63,728 nucleotides of DNA, from assembly GCA_027449865.1 (NCBI GenBank), contig DAIDKV010000251.1, positions 1 to 63,728 of the forward strand, in the 5' to 3' direction. The DNA comes from Planctomycetales bacterium. GTDB lineage: Bacteria > Planctomycetota > Planctomycetia > Isosphaerales > Isosphaeraceae. The notes beneath the pieces were generated by a model, which worked only from the letters and a program-made list of their open reading frames with translations, ran no database searches and was not told where the DNA came from. How positions within the stretch are numbered: the first letter of the stretch is position 1; the number at the start of each line of letters is the position of its first letter. The position numbers and the translations under genes are program-made. Positions 35,488-46,260 of the stretch are shown here, piece by piece.

Positions 35488-37779
35488 GTGTTCTCGCCAC
35501 TGGTCGATCAGGTGGCTCTCTTTTCAGCGATCTCGGAGATGCCCAGCGGCCTGCTCTGGCTGATTGGGCTGGTCGCCTTGATCCTGGCCGCGACGGAACT
35601 GGCCGGTCTACGCTACATCGCCAACAACCGCGTCGGAGTCGTGGAACGGCTCTGGTCGCTGAAGGGCTCGGTCCCCGAAGGACGGATCATCGCCCTCGAC
35701 GGCGAGGCCGGGTTCCAGGCCGAGGTCCTCCGCGGCGGCCTGCATCTGGGCCTCTGGCGGTGGCAGTACCGGATCCACAGAACTTCACTGGTTACGGTTC
35801 CACAAGGGAAGATTGGTTACGTTTACGCCCGAGACGGCGAGGCGTTGCAGCCAAGCCAGACCCTCGCCCGGATCATCGACTGCAACCAGTTTCAGGACGC
35901 CCGACGTTTCCTCGGCGGCGTCCCGGGCGGTCCTGAGACCGACCCAGCCGTCGGCCAGCGCGGCCGGCAGCGGGCGTTTCTCCGCGAGGGCGTGTACGCC
36001 ATCAACCTCTCGCTCTTCACCGTGATTCTGGAGGATTCGGTTTACCGGCTTGAGACCGGCGGTTCGAAGGAGCTCAAGACGCTTGTCAACTGGCAGAACG
36101 AGCTGAACGAGATCGACGCCTTCAGCCCCGTGATCATCGGCGGGCCGATCGAGGCGCCCGACCCGCTTCTGCCCGGTAAGACCATGATGGTCGACAGCAT
36201 CGGGATCGTTACGGTCCACGATGGGCCCTCGCTGCCCCCAGGCGAGATCATCGCCCCGGCCGTCGGTTGTGACCGCAACGACAAGGACTTCCATAATAAC
36301 TACCAGGACCCCGAGGCGTTCCTTCGTGCCAGTGGTCGGCGGGGGTTGCAATTCGTCCCGCTGACCGATGGCACGTACTTCATCAACCGATGGTTCGCCA
36401 CCATCGAATCGATCCCCAAGACGATCGTTCCGATCGGGTACGTGGGAGTGGTCGTCAGCTACTACGGAAGGAGCGGCCACGACATCTCGGGCCAGACCTT
36501 CCGCCACGGCGAGCGAGTGGCCGAGGGGGAGCGCGGCGTCCAGGAGAAGCCTCTCGGGCCGGGCAAGTACGCCTTCAATACCTACGCCGGCAACATCGTC
36601 CTGGTGCCGACCACGAACTTCGTCCTGCACTGGGTGACCGGCCGGACAGAGTCGCACCGCTACGACGAGAGTTTGCGCTCCATCGATCTGGTCACCAAGG
36701 ACGCCTACGAGCCAACTCTTCCGCTCTCCGTGGTCGTCCACATCGACTATCAGAAGGCACCCAGTGTGATCCAACGGTTCGGTGACGTGAAGAAGTTGAT
36801 CACCCAGACGCTCGACCCGATGCTGAGCGCTTACTTCCGAGACGTCGCCCACAAGCGGACCATGCTCGAGCTGTTGCAGGAGCGTGATGCGATCCAGCAC
36901 GAATCGGCCGAGGAACTGGGGCGGAAGTTCCACAACTTCGACATAGAGTGCGTCGACGTCCTGATCGGCAAGCCCGACACCGAGTCGGCCGGTGGAAAGA
37001 TCGAGACACTGCTCGAACAGTTGCGCCTCCGGCAACTCTCGCTGGAGCAGGTGGAGACCTACGCGAAGCAGGTGACAGCCGCCGATCGGCTCCGCGTCTT
37101 GAACGAGGCGCAGGCGCAGGCGCAGATGCAAACCCAGCTCACGAACTCGCTGGTGCAGATTCGAATCGCCGAGAACGAGGCCGAGGCCCAGCTCGTCCGG
37201 GCGCGGAAGCAGGCCGAGCAGCTTGTCGTCACGGCGCAGGCCGAGAGCCAGCAACGAATTCTCAGAGGCCGCGGCGAGGGCTCCCGAATCCTCCAGGAGG
37301 GTCTCTCGGAAGCATCGGTCCTGCTTCAAAAAATTCAGTCGTTCTCGGATCCGAGGCTTTACGCTCTATCCGTGGTCGCTCAGAACCTCTCGAAGTGCTC
37401 GCAGCCGCTGGTTCCCGAACGGGTTTTCATTGCTGGGGGCAACGGCCAGGCCGCCGACGGCGCGATCCCGACGGCGGCGGGTGCCTCGGCCGGTAGCGGG
37501 ATCTTCGGGACACTTTTGAGCCTGCTTGTCGCCGAGAAGTCGGGCTTCGGCATGGTCGAGCCAGCGGCTGGTTCGGAATTGCAGGCGTTCACGGAACAGG
37601 TCACCCGGCAGGCCATGGAATCCGTCCGACAGGCGATCGACGCGGGGACCACCACGTCCCCTGCCCGGCCAGACAAGGGCCCCTCGACGCCCGAGGTCGC
37701 GGCCGCGATGATTGTTCCGACCAGCTCGCGACTCGACGGGCTGGAGATTCCCAACGGAAACGCATCCGAGACGTTGTGA
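35488..37779 (+). CDS. large SPFH/flotillin-like membrane protein
   Basis: 763-aa protein. An N-terminal transmembrane helix (about 21-40, LLWLIGLVALILAATELAG) is followed by SPFH/band 7-type beta sheets, apparently in two or three tandem units (VPQGKIGYVYARDGEAL near 108, DSIGIVTVHDGPSLP near 235, VPIGYVGVVVSYYGRSG near 315). The helical band 7 end and a long coiled coil follow (about 450-620, rich in Ala, Glu and Gln). The tail is Gly/Ala-rich. It is much longer than ordinary flotillins (about 450-500 aa). The GTG start at 35488 has AGGAG at 9 nt. It probably forms membrane-associated oligomeric cages or lipid microdomains. No NfeD-like partner is seen nearby. Confidence 0.88.
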   Translation: MFSPLVDQVALFSAISEMPSGLLWLIGLVALILAATELAGLRYIANNRVGVVERLWSLKGSVPEGRIIALDGEAGFQAEVLRGGLHLGLWRWQYRIHRTSLVTVPQGKIGYVYARDGEALQPSQTLARIIDCNQFQDARRFLGGVPGGPETDPAVGQRGRQRAFLREGVYAINLSLFTVILEDSVYRLETGGSKELKTLVNWQNELNEIDAFSPVIIGGPIEAPDPLLPGKTMMVDSIGIVTVHDGPSLPPGEIIAPAVGCDRNDKDFHNNYQDPEAFLRASGRRGLQFVPLTDGTYFINRWFATIESIPKTIVPIGYVGVVVSYYGRSGHDISGQTFRHGERVAEGERGVQEKPLGPGKYAFNTYAGNIVLVPTTNFVLHWVTGRTESHRYDESLRSIDLVTKDAYEPTLPLSVVVHIDYQKAPSVIQRFGDVKKLITQTLDPMLSAYFRDVAHKRTMLELLQERDAIQHESAEELGRKFHNFDIECVDVLIGKPDTESAGGKIETLLEQLRLRQLSLEQVETYAKQVTAADRLRVLNEAQAQAQMQTQLTNSLVQIRIAENEAEAQLVRARKQAEQLVVTAQAESQQRILRGRGEGSRILQEGLSEASVLLQKIQSFSDPRLYALSVVAQNLSKCSQPLVPERVFIAGGNGQAADGAIPTAAGASAGSGIFGTLLSLLVAEKSGFGMVEPAAGSELQAFTEQVTRQAMESVRQAIDAGTTTSPARPDKGPSTPEVAAAMIVPTSSRLDGLEIPNGNASETL

Positions 37780-37855
37780 AACGATCGTGGTCTCGACCGG
37801 AGCGGCCTGGCGGATCGGGAGCACCCCGCACGCCCGGCCGCGTCCGTATTGAACC

Positions 37856-38683
37856 TTATCGGGCAAAACCCTCGGGCGCGACCCGGGTGATTGCATACTC
37901 GGGCGCGAAGCTGGCAATCCCACTGGGCGAGGTGGCCGACGTCCCGGCCCAGAATGCGTAGAAATACCGGGTGATGGGAAGGTGCGTACCGGGAGGACTC
38001 GTCGACGGGAGCAGGCTGGCCGGCACTTCGACCTGCACCTTGTCGCCAGCGACCTGCACGTCTCCGGCGGGTAGGGTCACGGTTGATTCCGCCGTCCCCG
38101 ATTTTCTGAACGATTGAACGGATCCGGTCGGGCCGGTCGGGCCGGTGGTGATGGTGACCAGCGAATCATAGTAGATCATCGGACGGTTGGGAAACGATCC
38201 CGGCGCCTGGGCGCCACCACGATTGATCCCGAATGTGTAAACCGCTGGTTGCGTTTTGCTGATTGGTCCGAGAACCTCACCCGTGAAGACGAAGCCCTGG
38301 CCGCGGATCAGCCGTCCGTTGGCGCCGATCGCGTCGAGGTTCGGACTCCGAACTCCCAGGAACGGACCATAGAACATCGGGAGCTTGCGAACGTGCCCGC
38401 CGACGATCTTCTCATTCAATGGGTGCTTTCGCTGGCTGATCTGATCGAGTTCGCCGCTGGGAAGCGGAAGGTGGCCGGGATGGAGCGGGGGCACGAAGGC
38501 GCCGGCGACATGGCTAAGCAGTCCCCGTGCCTCGAGCGACTCGAGCCCCAGTCGGTCCCATTGATGGAGAGCGCGCCGACCCAATCGGGTCGCTCGTGCC
38601 AGGGGGAATGTGAACACGGTAACCTCCCTGTCGATCCGGAGCCCCGGGAGATCGGGGTCTGTTGAGTGATCCGGGCGATCCAT
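37856..38683 (-). CDS. LEPR-type secreted protein
   Basis: 275-aa protein with the motif LESLEARGLLS at about residue 47, a version of the LEPR-XLL signature found near the N-terminus of many planctomycete exported proteins. The rest is beta-rich with no catalytic motif. Start choice: the strong promoter at 38717-38744 would begin transcription near 38709, which excludes the GTG at 38728 and leaves the ATG at 38704 nearly leaderless. The ATG at 38683 gives a normal short leader. It is transcribed alone toward the SPFH gene. Confidence 0.65.
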   Translation of the reverse strand: MDRPDHSTDPDLPGLRIDREVTVFTFPLARATRLGRRALHQWDRLGLESLEARGLLSHVAGAFVPPLHPGHLPLPSGELDQISQRKHPLNEKIVGGHVRKLPMFYGPFLGVRSPNLDAIGANGRLIRGQGFVFTGEVLGPISKTQPAVYTFGINRGGAQAPGSFPNRPMIYYDSLVTITTGPTGPTGSVQSFRKSGTAESTVTLPAGDVQVAGDKVQVEVPASLLPSTSPPGTHLPITRYFYAFWAGTSATSPSGIASFAPEYAITRVAPEGFAR

Positions 38684-38716
38684 GGCCCGGCCGCCATCGT
38701 CCATTCCTACGTTGGG

Positions 38717-38744
38717 TATATATTTCACTGCGAGGGGATGTCAA
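38717..38744 (-). promoter_or_regulatory. near-consensus sigma-70 promoter
   Basis: Read on the minus strand, TTGACA (38744-38739), a 16-nt spacer and TATATA (38722-38717) form the best sigma-70 type promoter seen in the window. It is placed to drive the LEPR-type protein gene with a leader of about 25 nt. Confidence 0.7.
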
Positions 38745-38786
38745 ACGAGCTGTCGGCCTGTTCGGGCGATCCGCGCGTTACATCCT

Positions 38787-40316
38787 TTAGAACCGGATGA
38801 TCGCGTCGAGTCCCAGGGTCAACTGGTCGTAAGAGGTGCCATTGTCGTAGGGATGGCTGAATTGCGACCAGTCCATGCGGATTTCCGGACGGATCATAAG
38901 CCAGGGCCTTGGAGTGATGATCAGGCCGAGCGTCATCTCGTAAAAGTTCCCGGGAAAGCCAGTACGCGCCCCGTGAACATCTCGAAACCACTCGGCCCTC
39001 CAGACGCCCGTGTACTCCTCGTTAAACTTGTAAAGGAACCAGTTAGCGAGGCCACCCCAGGCGTCCGACTGCGGGGCATCGTTTCGTCCATGAGACGCCA
39101 GGCCCGGAATCGACCGCTCCCAGCCCTGATCGGTCTCGAAGGTCTGCACCAGCTTCTTCGACCACTCGTGTGAGAAAACCCACGTCAGAAGCGTTCGATC
39201 GTTCCGATTGTAGCCCGGGTTGGGCAGTCCGGCGAGGCTGGGAATGTTGATGTAGCCGGTTGGATAAATCGGTTGATTGGCCGGAAGGAACCGAGGGAAT
39301 TGATTGGGACCCCAGATCCCGGTCAGCGCGAAGTGATTGCGTGCGCCCTCGGAAGTGTAACTCAGGCCGCCGATGTAGCCCCAGCGATAGGTCTCGTTGA
39401 CCCAGCGATCCCAGCCGTTGATTGCCCCATTGAAGAGGTCCAGGTGTTCACTGAGGTGCAGTGTGCTCAGCATCCCGAAGTGAGTGAAAGGCTGCCCATA
39501 ATTGAACAGGTAGGCCACGGATTGCAAGGGACGCGAGAGCGCCGGCACTCCCTCGAAACCGGCGATTGTGTACCATCGGCCCCCGATGATGTCGAGGCCG
39601 CGCGGCGTCAGGATGGGTAGGTGTGCCGATAAGTAAAACTGGGCCGGATCGAAGCCCAGGAAGGAGTTCAATCGAAAGGCACGATCGAACAGGCCCTGCA
39701 TGTGGTTGAATTGCCAGTCGTTGCCAAAGAGGGCGTCGACTCGGAAGCCAAAGTGGATTGTGTCATCCTGGCGGAGCCGCTTGGTCAGGACCAGGTAATA
39801 CTGGTTCCCCATCCACTGGTTGGCCAGGTTGTTCGGATTCACGCCGAAATTGAGTCCGTTGGAAGGCCTCCCCGGATTGCCCGTGAAGCCGTTCTCGATC
39901 CAGCCGAAGGCGCTGAAGTCGCTCGATTCGGGGATTCCGAGAGCCTGATCCAGGAGGCGAGATTCCTTGCGTCGGGGAGTGGCTTCTCGCGTCTCCTTGA
40001 CCGCCGAGCTTAATGAGGGAGTCGGCAGCCGAGGGCGCTGGATGCGCTCGGTCGGCCGCCGGTCGGCCATTTTGTCGCTTGACTCTCTCGGACGAGAGCC
40101 GTCCGACTCTTCCGAGGATGAGCCATCGTCCGTCGGTTCGGCCGAGGAGCTGGTTGGCGGTCCAGGGGCCTGAGCCGCGACACTGGGCCCGATGGCGACG
40201 AGTCCCAGCCCGAGCAGGAGGCCGAGCCGCGACCTCGACACGCCCCGGGGACGACCGATGCGGCCGGGAGCGGCCACGCCAGGCGGGCCGCCCCGGTGAT
40301 CGCGCGACAGTAGCAT
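38787..40316 (-). CDS. BBP2 family outer-membrane beta-barrel porin
   Basis: 509-aa protein. A signal peptide (LGLLLGLGLVAIGPSVAAQA) and a long polar, Ser/Glu/Pro-rich linker (about 50-115) precede a porin barrel of the BBP2 (OmpL-like) type: FGWIENGFTGN, alternating aromatic strands, and a terminal aromatic (LGLDAIIRF). The ATG at 40316 shares a base with the TGA of the upstream porin gene (TGATG), so the two are co-translated. With that neighbour it forms an outer-membrane pair divergent from the urea transporter and urease genes, which suggests uptake of urea or of the nickel it needs. Specificity cannot be read from sequence. Confidence 0.85.
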   Translation of the reverse strand: MLLSRDHRGGPPGVAAPGRIGRPRGVSRSRLGLLLGLGLVAIGPSVAAQAPGPPTSSSAEPTDDGSSSEESDGSRPRESSDKMADRRPTERIQRPRLPTPSLSSAVKETREATPRRKESRLLDQALGIPESSDFSAFGWIENGFTGNPGRPSNGLNFGVNPNNLANQWMGNQYYLVLTKRLRQDDTIHFGFRVDALFGNDWQFNHMQGLFDRAFRLNSFLGFDPAQFYLSAHLPILTPRGLDIIGGRWYTIAGFEGVPALSRPLQSVAYLFNYGQPFTHFGMLSTLHLSEHLDLFNGAINGWDRWVNETYRWGYIGGLSYTSEGARNHFALTGIWGPNQFPRFLPANQPIYPTGYINIPSLAGLPNPGYNRNDRTLLTWVFSHEWSKKLVQTFETDQGWERSIPGLASHGRNDAPQSDAWGGLANWFLYKFNEEYTGVWRAEWFRDVHGARTGFPGNFYEMTLGLIITPRPWLMIRPEIRMDWSQFSHPYDNGTSYDQLTLGLDAIIRF

Positions 40317-42151
40317 CAGAAGAACATCGCGAATCGGGTCCAGAAGGTCTGGAACTCCGAGATGGGGTTGGGGCCGTTGATCGGGATTGCGTTATTGAAT
40401 CCGGTCCAGACCCAGTCGAAGCTGATGCGCGTGTACTTGTTGGGCCAGCAGTTGATGCCGAGCATGAACTGGTCCAGACGGTTGGTGTACAGGGTCGGAT
40501 TGATGAATCCGTTATTGAAGTCGCCCCGCCCGATATTCAACTCGGAGAACTGGGCCGCGATCTGCCAGGCACCCGGGCCATACTTTCCGTGCCTCGGATC
40601 GAACGGGCGATTTGGCACGATGGTCGAATAGCCCTGGAATCCATTTCCGGCATAATCCCGCTCCCCTGTGAGCCAGTAGGAGGCATTCACGTAGTAGCCC
40701 CACTGTGTGGATCGGGCCGTCGTGGTACCGTCGCTCAGCATCCGGCTGTTGTTGATCATCTCGGCCAGGACGCTAAACCGGCCGAACCAGAAGAAGTGAG
40801 GCGCCCATCGGGTTCGCAGGCCATTCGCCACCACGTTATTGTTGTAGACCGCGAACGGGACGCCCGACGAGGTCACCCAGGCGGAGTTGGTGGTCGGTTC
40901 GCCCGCTCCGTTGACGAAACTAATACCGCCCTGTTGCAGCGCGTACTGTTCGTCACCGACAGAAAGGCCGATGCCGCCGCCCATTCCCTCGAGGAGCGGA
41001 TTATTGGTTCCCTTGAACGGGGTGAGCGTGAAAGCTCCGTTGTATTGCATGTTCCGGTTCAGGTCGTACCAGAAGCTCGTCCCGGAATTGGTCACACCCG
41101 ACCAGTACTGGAAGCGGTTGTTGAACAGGTTGCCCAGGAACATCACCCCCAGTTGTCGTTTGCCAGCGAGCTGGAACAGCGGCGAATTGGTGATGACCGG
41201 TTCCATCGCGGGGCTGAAGCCGTAGTACTCGTAAAGAGGAGGCGTCAAACCCTTGCCGAACCGAATCGTCAGCTTGTCGCTGGCTCGATAGGCCATCCAC
41301 ATATCCAGGAGATTAAACTGTCCGAGGAAACCCTGGGTGCCGATCTGGTAGAGCCAGTTCTTGGTGATATTGCCGTACAGGAAGGTACGGGCGAAGGGGA
41401 CATTGAATCCCTGTTCGATGGTCGGCATGTTCTGGCGGTCGAAGAACGTGCCGTCGACGGTGATCTGGTTGGTGAGGTTGACCGTGAATTCCTCGTCCTC
41501 GTCGCCGAGGTGGAAATATCCGCCGCCGCCGAGGGCCCCCGTGCCGAAGTTGTAGCGATAGCTTCCCCGGATCGGGAAGATGTCAACGGTGGGGCTGGGC
41601 TGATCCTCGACGGTGCCGCCGGGCTGCGGGCGGCTGAGCTCGTTGGTCGGCAAGTTGGCCTCGTAAGGGCCAGCCGGCCCCTCGCCGAGCCCCGGTTGTT
41701 CGCCGGTCGCCGGCGCTCCTCCCGTGATCGCGCCGCTCGAAGGGCCCGATTCGCCCATGGTGGCCCCGGATCGCATCCGGTTGAGTTCGCCGCCGCCCGT
41801 TCCCCCGGGCTGGGTCCCAGGCAGCGAGGGCATTTGTGGTGGCTCGGTCCCTTGCGGAACACGTGTCTGCGTCCTCATGCTGGCACGCCGGAGCCCCGTC
41901 AACTCGCTCTGGAGTTGTCCCACCTGATCCTTCAGCTTCCTCGCCTCGGCCACCTCCTGGCGCAAGGCACGGATTTCTCGGAGGAGTTCCTCATTCGTCG
42001 AGACCGCGCCCGGAGCCACCGACGGAGCGGGAGCCGCCTGCTGAGCCTCGACCGCCGGCATCATGATTGCCAACAAAAGTGCCGCCATCACGCACGCCCT
42101 GCCGACGTCGCGAGGATGGGACAGCGGTAAGGACGAGGCCTTCTCCAACAT
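40316..42151 (-). CDS. OprO/OprP-like porin
   Basis: 611-aa outer-membrane protein. A signal peptide (ACVMAALLLAIMMPAVEAQQ) is followed by a short coiled coil (NEELLREIRALRQEVAEARK) that could tie the barrel to the cell wall or trimerise it, a Pro/Gly linker, and a porin barrel with aromatic-rich strands ending IRFGKGLTPPLYEYYGFSPAM and a final Phe-Phe. The ATG at 42151 has GGAGGT at 9 nt; an upstream extension to 42304 has no such site and no signal peptide. It is the first gene of the minus-strand operon facing the urea transporter. OprO/OprP relatives take phosphate, but this branch in planctomycetes has unknown substrates. Confidence 0.85.
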   Translation of the reverse strand: MLEKASSLPLSHPRDVGRACVMAALLLAIMMPAVEAQQAAPAPSVAPGAVSTNEELLREIRALRQEVAEARKLKDQVGQLQSELTGLRRASMRTQTRVPQGTEPPQMPSLPGTQPGGTGGGELNRMRSGATMGESGPSSGAITGGAPATGEQPGLGEGPAGPYEANLPTNELSRPQPGGTVEDQPSPTVDIFPIRGSYRYNFGTGALGGGGYFHLGDEDEEFTVNLTNQITVDGTFFDRQNMPTIEQGFNVPFARTFLYGNITKNWLYQIGTQGFLGQFNLLDMWMAYRASDKLTIRFGKGLTPPLYEYYGFSPAMEPVITNSPLFQLAGKRQLGVMFLGNLFNNRFQYWSGVTNSGTSFWYDLNRNMQYNGAFTLTPFKGTNNPLLEGMGGGIGLSVGDEQYALQQGGISFVNGAGEPTTNSAWVTSSGVPFAVYNNNVVANGLRTRWAPHFFWFGRFSVLAEMINNSRMLSDGTTTARSTQWGYYVNASYWLTGERDYAGNGFQGYSTIVPNRPFDPRHGKYGPGAWQIAAQFSELNIGRGDFNNGFINPTLYTNRLDQFMLGINCWPNKYTRISFDWVWTGFNNAIPINGPNPISEFQTFWTRFAMFF

Positions 42152-42522
42152 CGGCTCTAGACCTCCGAATAAGTCGGGATCCCCCGAACGAGTGAGTTGA
42201 CAAAATGTATCGGTCGAATCGGTCGGGCGGATCAAGTCGTTTTGTGGAGGTTGACGGAGTTTTTTGATGCGAAAGCCAATCGAGCCATCGTCGCTAGAAT
42301 GCATCTTCGGAGTTCGCCACGCTTCTGTCCGCGTCGATCAGGAGGAGTCGCGAAGAGTCCCGGGGACAGTTCCGCGAGGGACCCATCCTGAATTTTTTCG
42401 TTGACGGTCACTTATCCCTTGAGACGGCGGATGGAGGTCAGTAAGATCGGCCTAGCGATGACGCCTCGGACCATCGGCGTTGAAGCGGTCCGAGAAATGA
42501 TTGAGAAGAGAGCGAGGTTGAG
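42152..42522. promoter_or_regulatory. divergent promoter region 1 of the urea locus
   Basis: 371 bp between the porin operon (minus) and the urea transporter-ureABC operon (plus). For the porin, the minus strand shows TTGATC (42235-42230) and GATACA (42211-42206) spaced by 18 nt. GTCCC (42357-42361) and GGGAC (42378-42382) form a weak hairpin reminiscent of REP-type GGGACAG repeats. The dyad at 42465-42494 is listed separately. No NtcA, NtrC or NikR site could be recognised with confidence. Confidence 0.45.
42465..42494. promoter_or_regulatory. CTCGGACC-N14-GGTCCGAG dyad
   Basis: A perfect 8-bp inverted repeat (42465-42472 and 42487-42494) lies 28 bp upstream of the urea transporter start. 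The right half, in the form GAAGCGGTCCGAG (42482-42494), recurs exactly at 50086-50098 in the second divergent region of the urea locus. It could be an operator or an RNA hairpin near the ribosome binding site. Confidence 0.45.
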
Positions 42523-43488
42523 ATGGTGACCCGAGCACCAGATCCTTCCGCGGCTGATTGGCTCAAGCTCGTACTCCGCGGTATCGGCCAGGTGATGTTT
42601 CAGGGGCACGCGGTCACCGGCCTGCTCTTCCTCATCGGCATCGCGTTCGCGTCTCCCTTAATGGGTCTGGGTGCCCTGATCGGCGCGGTGATCGGCCCGG
42701 TTGTCGCCCGGATTCTTCGATACGACGAAGCCGATCTTCACGACGGCATCTACGGATTCAACGCATGCCTTGTGGGCATCGCCGCGTTCTTTTTCTTTCA
42801 GCCTGGGGTGACCGAGTTCCTTCTACTGGTTGCGGCCTGCGCGGTGTCGACACCCGTCACATGGGCGATGCGGCGATTCTTGCCCTTTCCGACCTATACG
42901 ACGCCCTTCATCGTGACGACGTGGGTCATGTGGGGGATCGGCGGGGCGATGGGGCTGCCGACGGTTGTCTTGCCTCCTTCGCCCAATTCGCTGAACATGG
43001 TCAGCGCCATTGTCGAGGGTCTGAGCGAGGTCTTCCTTCAGGCCAGCATTGTGACCGGCGTCCTCTTCTACGCCGGCCTGGCGGTGAGCGACTGGCGGCA
43101 CGCGACAATGGCTCTGATGGGCTCGGTCGTGGGCACGATGGTCGGCCTGCATCACGCCGACGCACCGGGCGATATCACGATCGGGATCTTCGGTTACAAC
43201 GCAACCCTGGCGGCCATCGCGTTGTATCTCTGGAGGCCCTCGATCCTGATCCCGCTCCTGGGGGCGATGATCTCAACAGCGATCGCCGAGTTCTTCCCCC
43301 TGACTCAATTGCCGACTCTGACGGCTCCCTTCGTCCTGGCCTGCTGGGTCGTGCTGGGCATCGGCATTCTGGAGCCCCTCTTCAATCCCAGGCCGGCTCC
43401 GGCCTCCGCGCCGTCCGGCTCGCCGGATGGCACGGCGCTCTCCGGCGCTCCCCTGGCCGCCGATCCGATCCCGGGCCCTTCGGCCTGA
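42523..43488 (+). CDS. urea transporter (UT family) 1
   Basis: 321-aa inner-membrane protein of the urea transporter (UT/SLC14) family. Two homologous halves are visible, each with the GIGQVMFQG or [11 protein letters not shown] helix, the [13 protein letters not shown] or [13 protein letters not shown] helix, and the [17 protein letters not shown] or [17 protein letters not shown] selectivity-filter stretch. About ten helices in total form a urea channel. The ATG has GCGAGG at 6 nt. It precedes ureA by 49 bp in one operon, so it likely feeds urea to the urease. A second copy lies at 46261-47226. Confidence 0.92.
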   Translation: MVTRAPDPSAADWLKLVLRGIGQVMFQGHAVTGLLFLIGIAFASPLMGLGALIGAVIGPVVARILRYDEADLHDGIYGFNACLVGIAAFFFFQPGVTEFLLLVAACAVSTPVTWAMRRFLPFPTYTTPFIVTTWVMWGIGGAMGLPTVVLPPSPNSLNMVSAIVEGLSEVFLQASIVTGVLFYAGLAVSDWRHATMALMGSVVGTMVGLHHADAPGDITIGIFGYNATLAAIALYLWRPSILIPLLGAMISTAIAEFFPLTQLPTLTAPFVLACWVVLGIGILEPLFNPRPAPASAPSGSPDGTALSGAPLAADPIPGPSA

Positions 43489-43537
43489 ATCGGACCCGAA
43501 CCAGTCGCTTCCCGATCTCCCTTCTGGAGGACGCACC

Positions 43538-43840
<303 letters not shown>

Positions 43841-43880
43841 TCCCCCACTCACGTCATCCAATCACGGGAGGGCCAGCACG

Positions 43881-44264
43881 ATGATCCCGGGCGAATACAT
43901 CCTCGACGGGCCGGAGATCGAGATCAATCCCGGTCGGCCGACCATCACGCTGAAGGTCACGAACACGGGAGATCGCGGTGTTCAGGTCGGATCTCACTTC
44001 CACTTCTTTGAAGTCAACCCGGCGCTCTCCTTCGACCGCGAGAAGGCCTACGGGATGCGCCTCGATCTGCTCTCGGGCACCGCGATTCGCTTCGAGCCCG
44101 GCGACGTCAAGGAGGTCCGGCTCACCCCATTCGGCGGCGAGCGGCGAGTCCTTGGCCTGAACGGACTGGTCAACGGCCAGCTCGACGACCCGACGGTCAA
44201 GCGAGCGGCCATGGAGCGGCTCAGGGCGTGGCAGAAAGAGAACGGCGTCGAACCGGCCAGGTGA
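43881..44264 (+). CDS. ureB: urease beta subunit
   Basis: 127-aa beta subunit. Family marks are [42 protein letters not shown], a [18 protein letters not shown] block and the [12 protein letters not shown] strand. Usual length is about 100-110 aa; the extra residues are at the C-terminus (LNGQLDD onward). The ATG at 43881 has GGGAGG at 9 nt. It follows ureA and precedes ureC, so the three subunits are separate polypeptides as in most bacteria. Confidence 0.97.
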   Translation: MIPGEYILDGPEIEINPGRPTITLKVTNTGDRGVQVGSHFHFFEVNPALSFDREKAYGMRLDLLSGTAIRFEPGDVKEVRLTPFGGERRVLGLNGLVNGQLDDPTVKRAAMERLRAWQKENGVEPAR

Positions 44265-44304
44265 TCCGAGATCCGGAGACCTTCACGAAGGGGAGGGACG
44301 CATC

Positions 44305-46026
44305 ATGAGCCTCAAGATTTCCCGGGCCGCCTACGCGGGGCACTATGGCCCAACGGCCGGCGATCGGGTTCGGCTGGCCGACACCGAGCTCATCATCGAG
44401 ATCGAGCAAGACTTCGTCCACTACGGCGAGGAGGTCGTCTTCGGCGGCGGCAAGGTGATCCGAGACGGCCTCGGACAGTGCCCGTTCCAGGCGCCGATGA
44501 GCATGCCGCACCTCGACCTGGTCATCACGAACGTGATCGTGATCGACTACTGGGGGATCGTCAAGGGCGATATCGGCATCCGCGACGGACGGATCGTGGG
44601 GATCGGCAGCTCCGGCAACCCCATGATCCAGCCGCACATCGACCCGCGAATGGTGGTCGGGCCCGAGACCGAGGTGATCGCCGGCGAGGGAATGATCTGC
44701 ACGGCGGGCGGTATCGATACCCATATCCACATGATCTGTCCCCAGCAGGTCGATGTGGCCCTCGCCTCGGGGATCACCACCATGATCGGTGGTGGCACCG
44801 GATCGGCGACCGGAACCTGGGCGACGACATGCACCCCGGGTGCCTGGAACATCATGCGGATGCTTCAGGCCGCCGAGGGTCTCCCCGTGAACTGGGGCGT
44901 GCTGGGCAAGGGAAATGCGAGCCTCCCTCAGCCCCTGATCAACCAGGTTCGCGCCGGTGCCTGCGGCCTGAAACTGCACGAGGACTGGGGGACCACCCCG
45001 GCCGCCATCGACACCTGCTTGAAGGTTGCCGACGAGTACGACGTTCAGGTCGCCATCCACACCGACTCACTCAATGAGTCCGGGTTCGTGGACAACACCA
45101 TCCGCGCCTTCAAGAATCGGGCGATCCACACCTACCACACCGAAGGGGCCGGCGGCGGCCACGCCCCGGATATCATCAAGGTGGCCGGGCTGGCCAATGT
45201 TCTTCCTTCGAGCACCAATCCGACGCGGCCCTACACCGTCAACACCATCGACGAGCACCTCGACATGCTGATGGTCTGCCATCACCTGTCGAAGAACATC
45301 CCCGAGGACGTCGCCTTCGCCGAGAGCCGCATCCGGGCCGAGACCATCGGCGCCGAGGACGTCTTCCACGATCGCGGCATCATCAGCATGTATAGCTCCG
45401 ACTCGCAGGCGATGGGCCGCATCGGCGAGGTGATCCTTCGCTGCTGGCAGACAGCACACAAGATGAAGGTTCAGTTCGGACCGCTGGCCGAGGATTCGAG
45501 CCGCAACGACAACAACCGCGTCAAGCGATACGTCGCCAAGTACACGATCAACCCGGCCATTACGCACGGGGTCGGCCACCTGGTCGGCAGTGTCGAGCCG
45601 GGCAAGATCGCCGATTTGATCCTTTACAAGCCGGCGTACTTCGGCGTGAAGCCCGAACTGGTCCTCAAGGGGGGCTTCCTGATCGAGGCCCAGATGGGCG
45701 ACCCCAACGCCAGCATTCCCACGCCGCAGCCGGTCTACAGTCGGCCGCAATTCGGCCACTTCGGCCGGGCCCTCTCGAAGTCCTGCATGACCTTCGTCTC
45801 CAAGGCCTCGCTGGACGACGGGATCGTCGAGAAGTACGGCCTGGAGCGCGAGGTCGTCGCTGTCGAGAACACGCGCGAGATCGGCAAAAAGGACATGCTC
45901 CGCAACGACGCCATGCCCGACATCAAGGTCGATCCCGACACCTATCAGGTCTGGGTCGACGGCGAGAAGGTGGGCTCCGAGCCGGCCAAGGAACTCCCGA
46001 TGGCCCAGCGGTATTTCCTCTTCTAA
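44305..46026 (+). CDS. ureC: urease alpha (catalytic) subunit
   Basis: 573-aa catalytic subunit, full length. Nickel ligands and active-site residues are present: HIHMICPQQ, the carbamylated Lys in [11 protein letters not shown] (near 223), [25 protein letters not shown], the flap Cys in [13 protein letters not shown], and SSDSQAMGR with the Asp ligand. The C-terminus is the usual [10 protein letters not shown]. The ATG has GGGGAGGG at 7 nt. Nothing is truncated, so an active nickel urease is expected, given the accessory proteins UreF, UreG and UreD encoded about 4.4 kb downstream. Confidence 0.98.
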   Translation: MSLKISRAAYAGHYGPTAGDRVRLADTELIIEIEQDFVHYGEEVVFGGGKVIRDGLGQCPFQAPMSMPHLDLVITNVIVIDYWGIVKGDIGIRDGRIVGIGSSGNPMIQPHIDPRMVVGPETEVIAGEGMICTAGGIDTHIHMICPQQVDVALASGITTMIGGGTGSATGTWATTCTPGAWNIMRMLQAAEGLPVNWGVLGKGNASLPQPLINQVRAGACGLKLHEDWGTTPAAIDTCLKVADEYDVQVAIHTDSLNESGFVDNTIRAFKNRAIHTYHTEGAGGGHAPDIIKVAGLANVLPSSTNPTRPYTVNTIDEHLDMLMVCHHLSKNIPEDVAFAESRIRAETIGAEDVFHDRGIISMYSSDSQAMGRIGEVILRCWQTAHKMKVQFGPLAEDSSRNDNNRVKRYVAKYTINPAITHGVGHLVGSVEPGKIADLILYKPAYFGVKPELVLKGGFLIEAQMGDPNASIPTPQPVYSRPQFGHFGRALSKSCMTFVSKASLDDGIVEKYGLEREVVAVENTREIGKKDMLRNDAMPDIKVDPDTYQVWVDGEKVGSEPAKELPMAQRYFLF

Positions 46027-46260
46027 ACGGTTTCCCGCGGAGGTCCAGGGGGTGTGTCTCAGGACTCACTCCCTGGTTCGTCCGCTACCGGATTCGGCCG
46101 TCGAGTCGAACCACCTCCATCTCACCCGGTTCTCCGAAGCCAGGCTCTGGCCTGGCGCGGAGAGCCGACCGGAGATGGGAACGTTTTGCCGCGCTGGAGT
46201 GGCCAGGTCCAGGGGCGCATGGCATCGCGGGACGATGCGAAGGCGGGACCGGACGTTCCC

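Noticed and set aside
42197-42202. Plus-strand TTGACA upstream of urea transporter 1
   Set aside because: No plausible -10 hexamer lies 15-19 nt downstream, and it is more than 300 bp from the start codon.
42357-42382. GTCCC/GGGAC hairpin as a REP element
   Set aside because: Only 5-bp arms; the resemblance to RAYT-linked GGGACAG repeats is too short to support a call.
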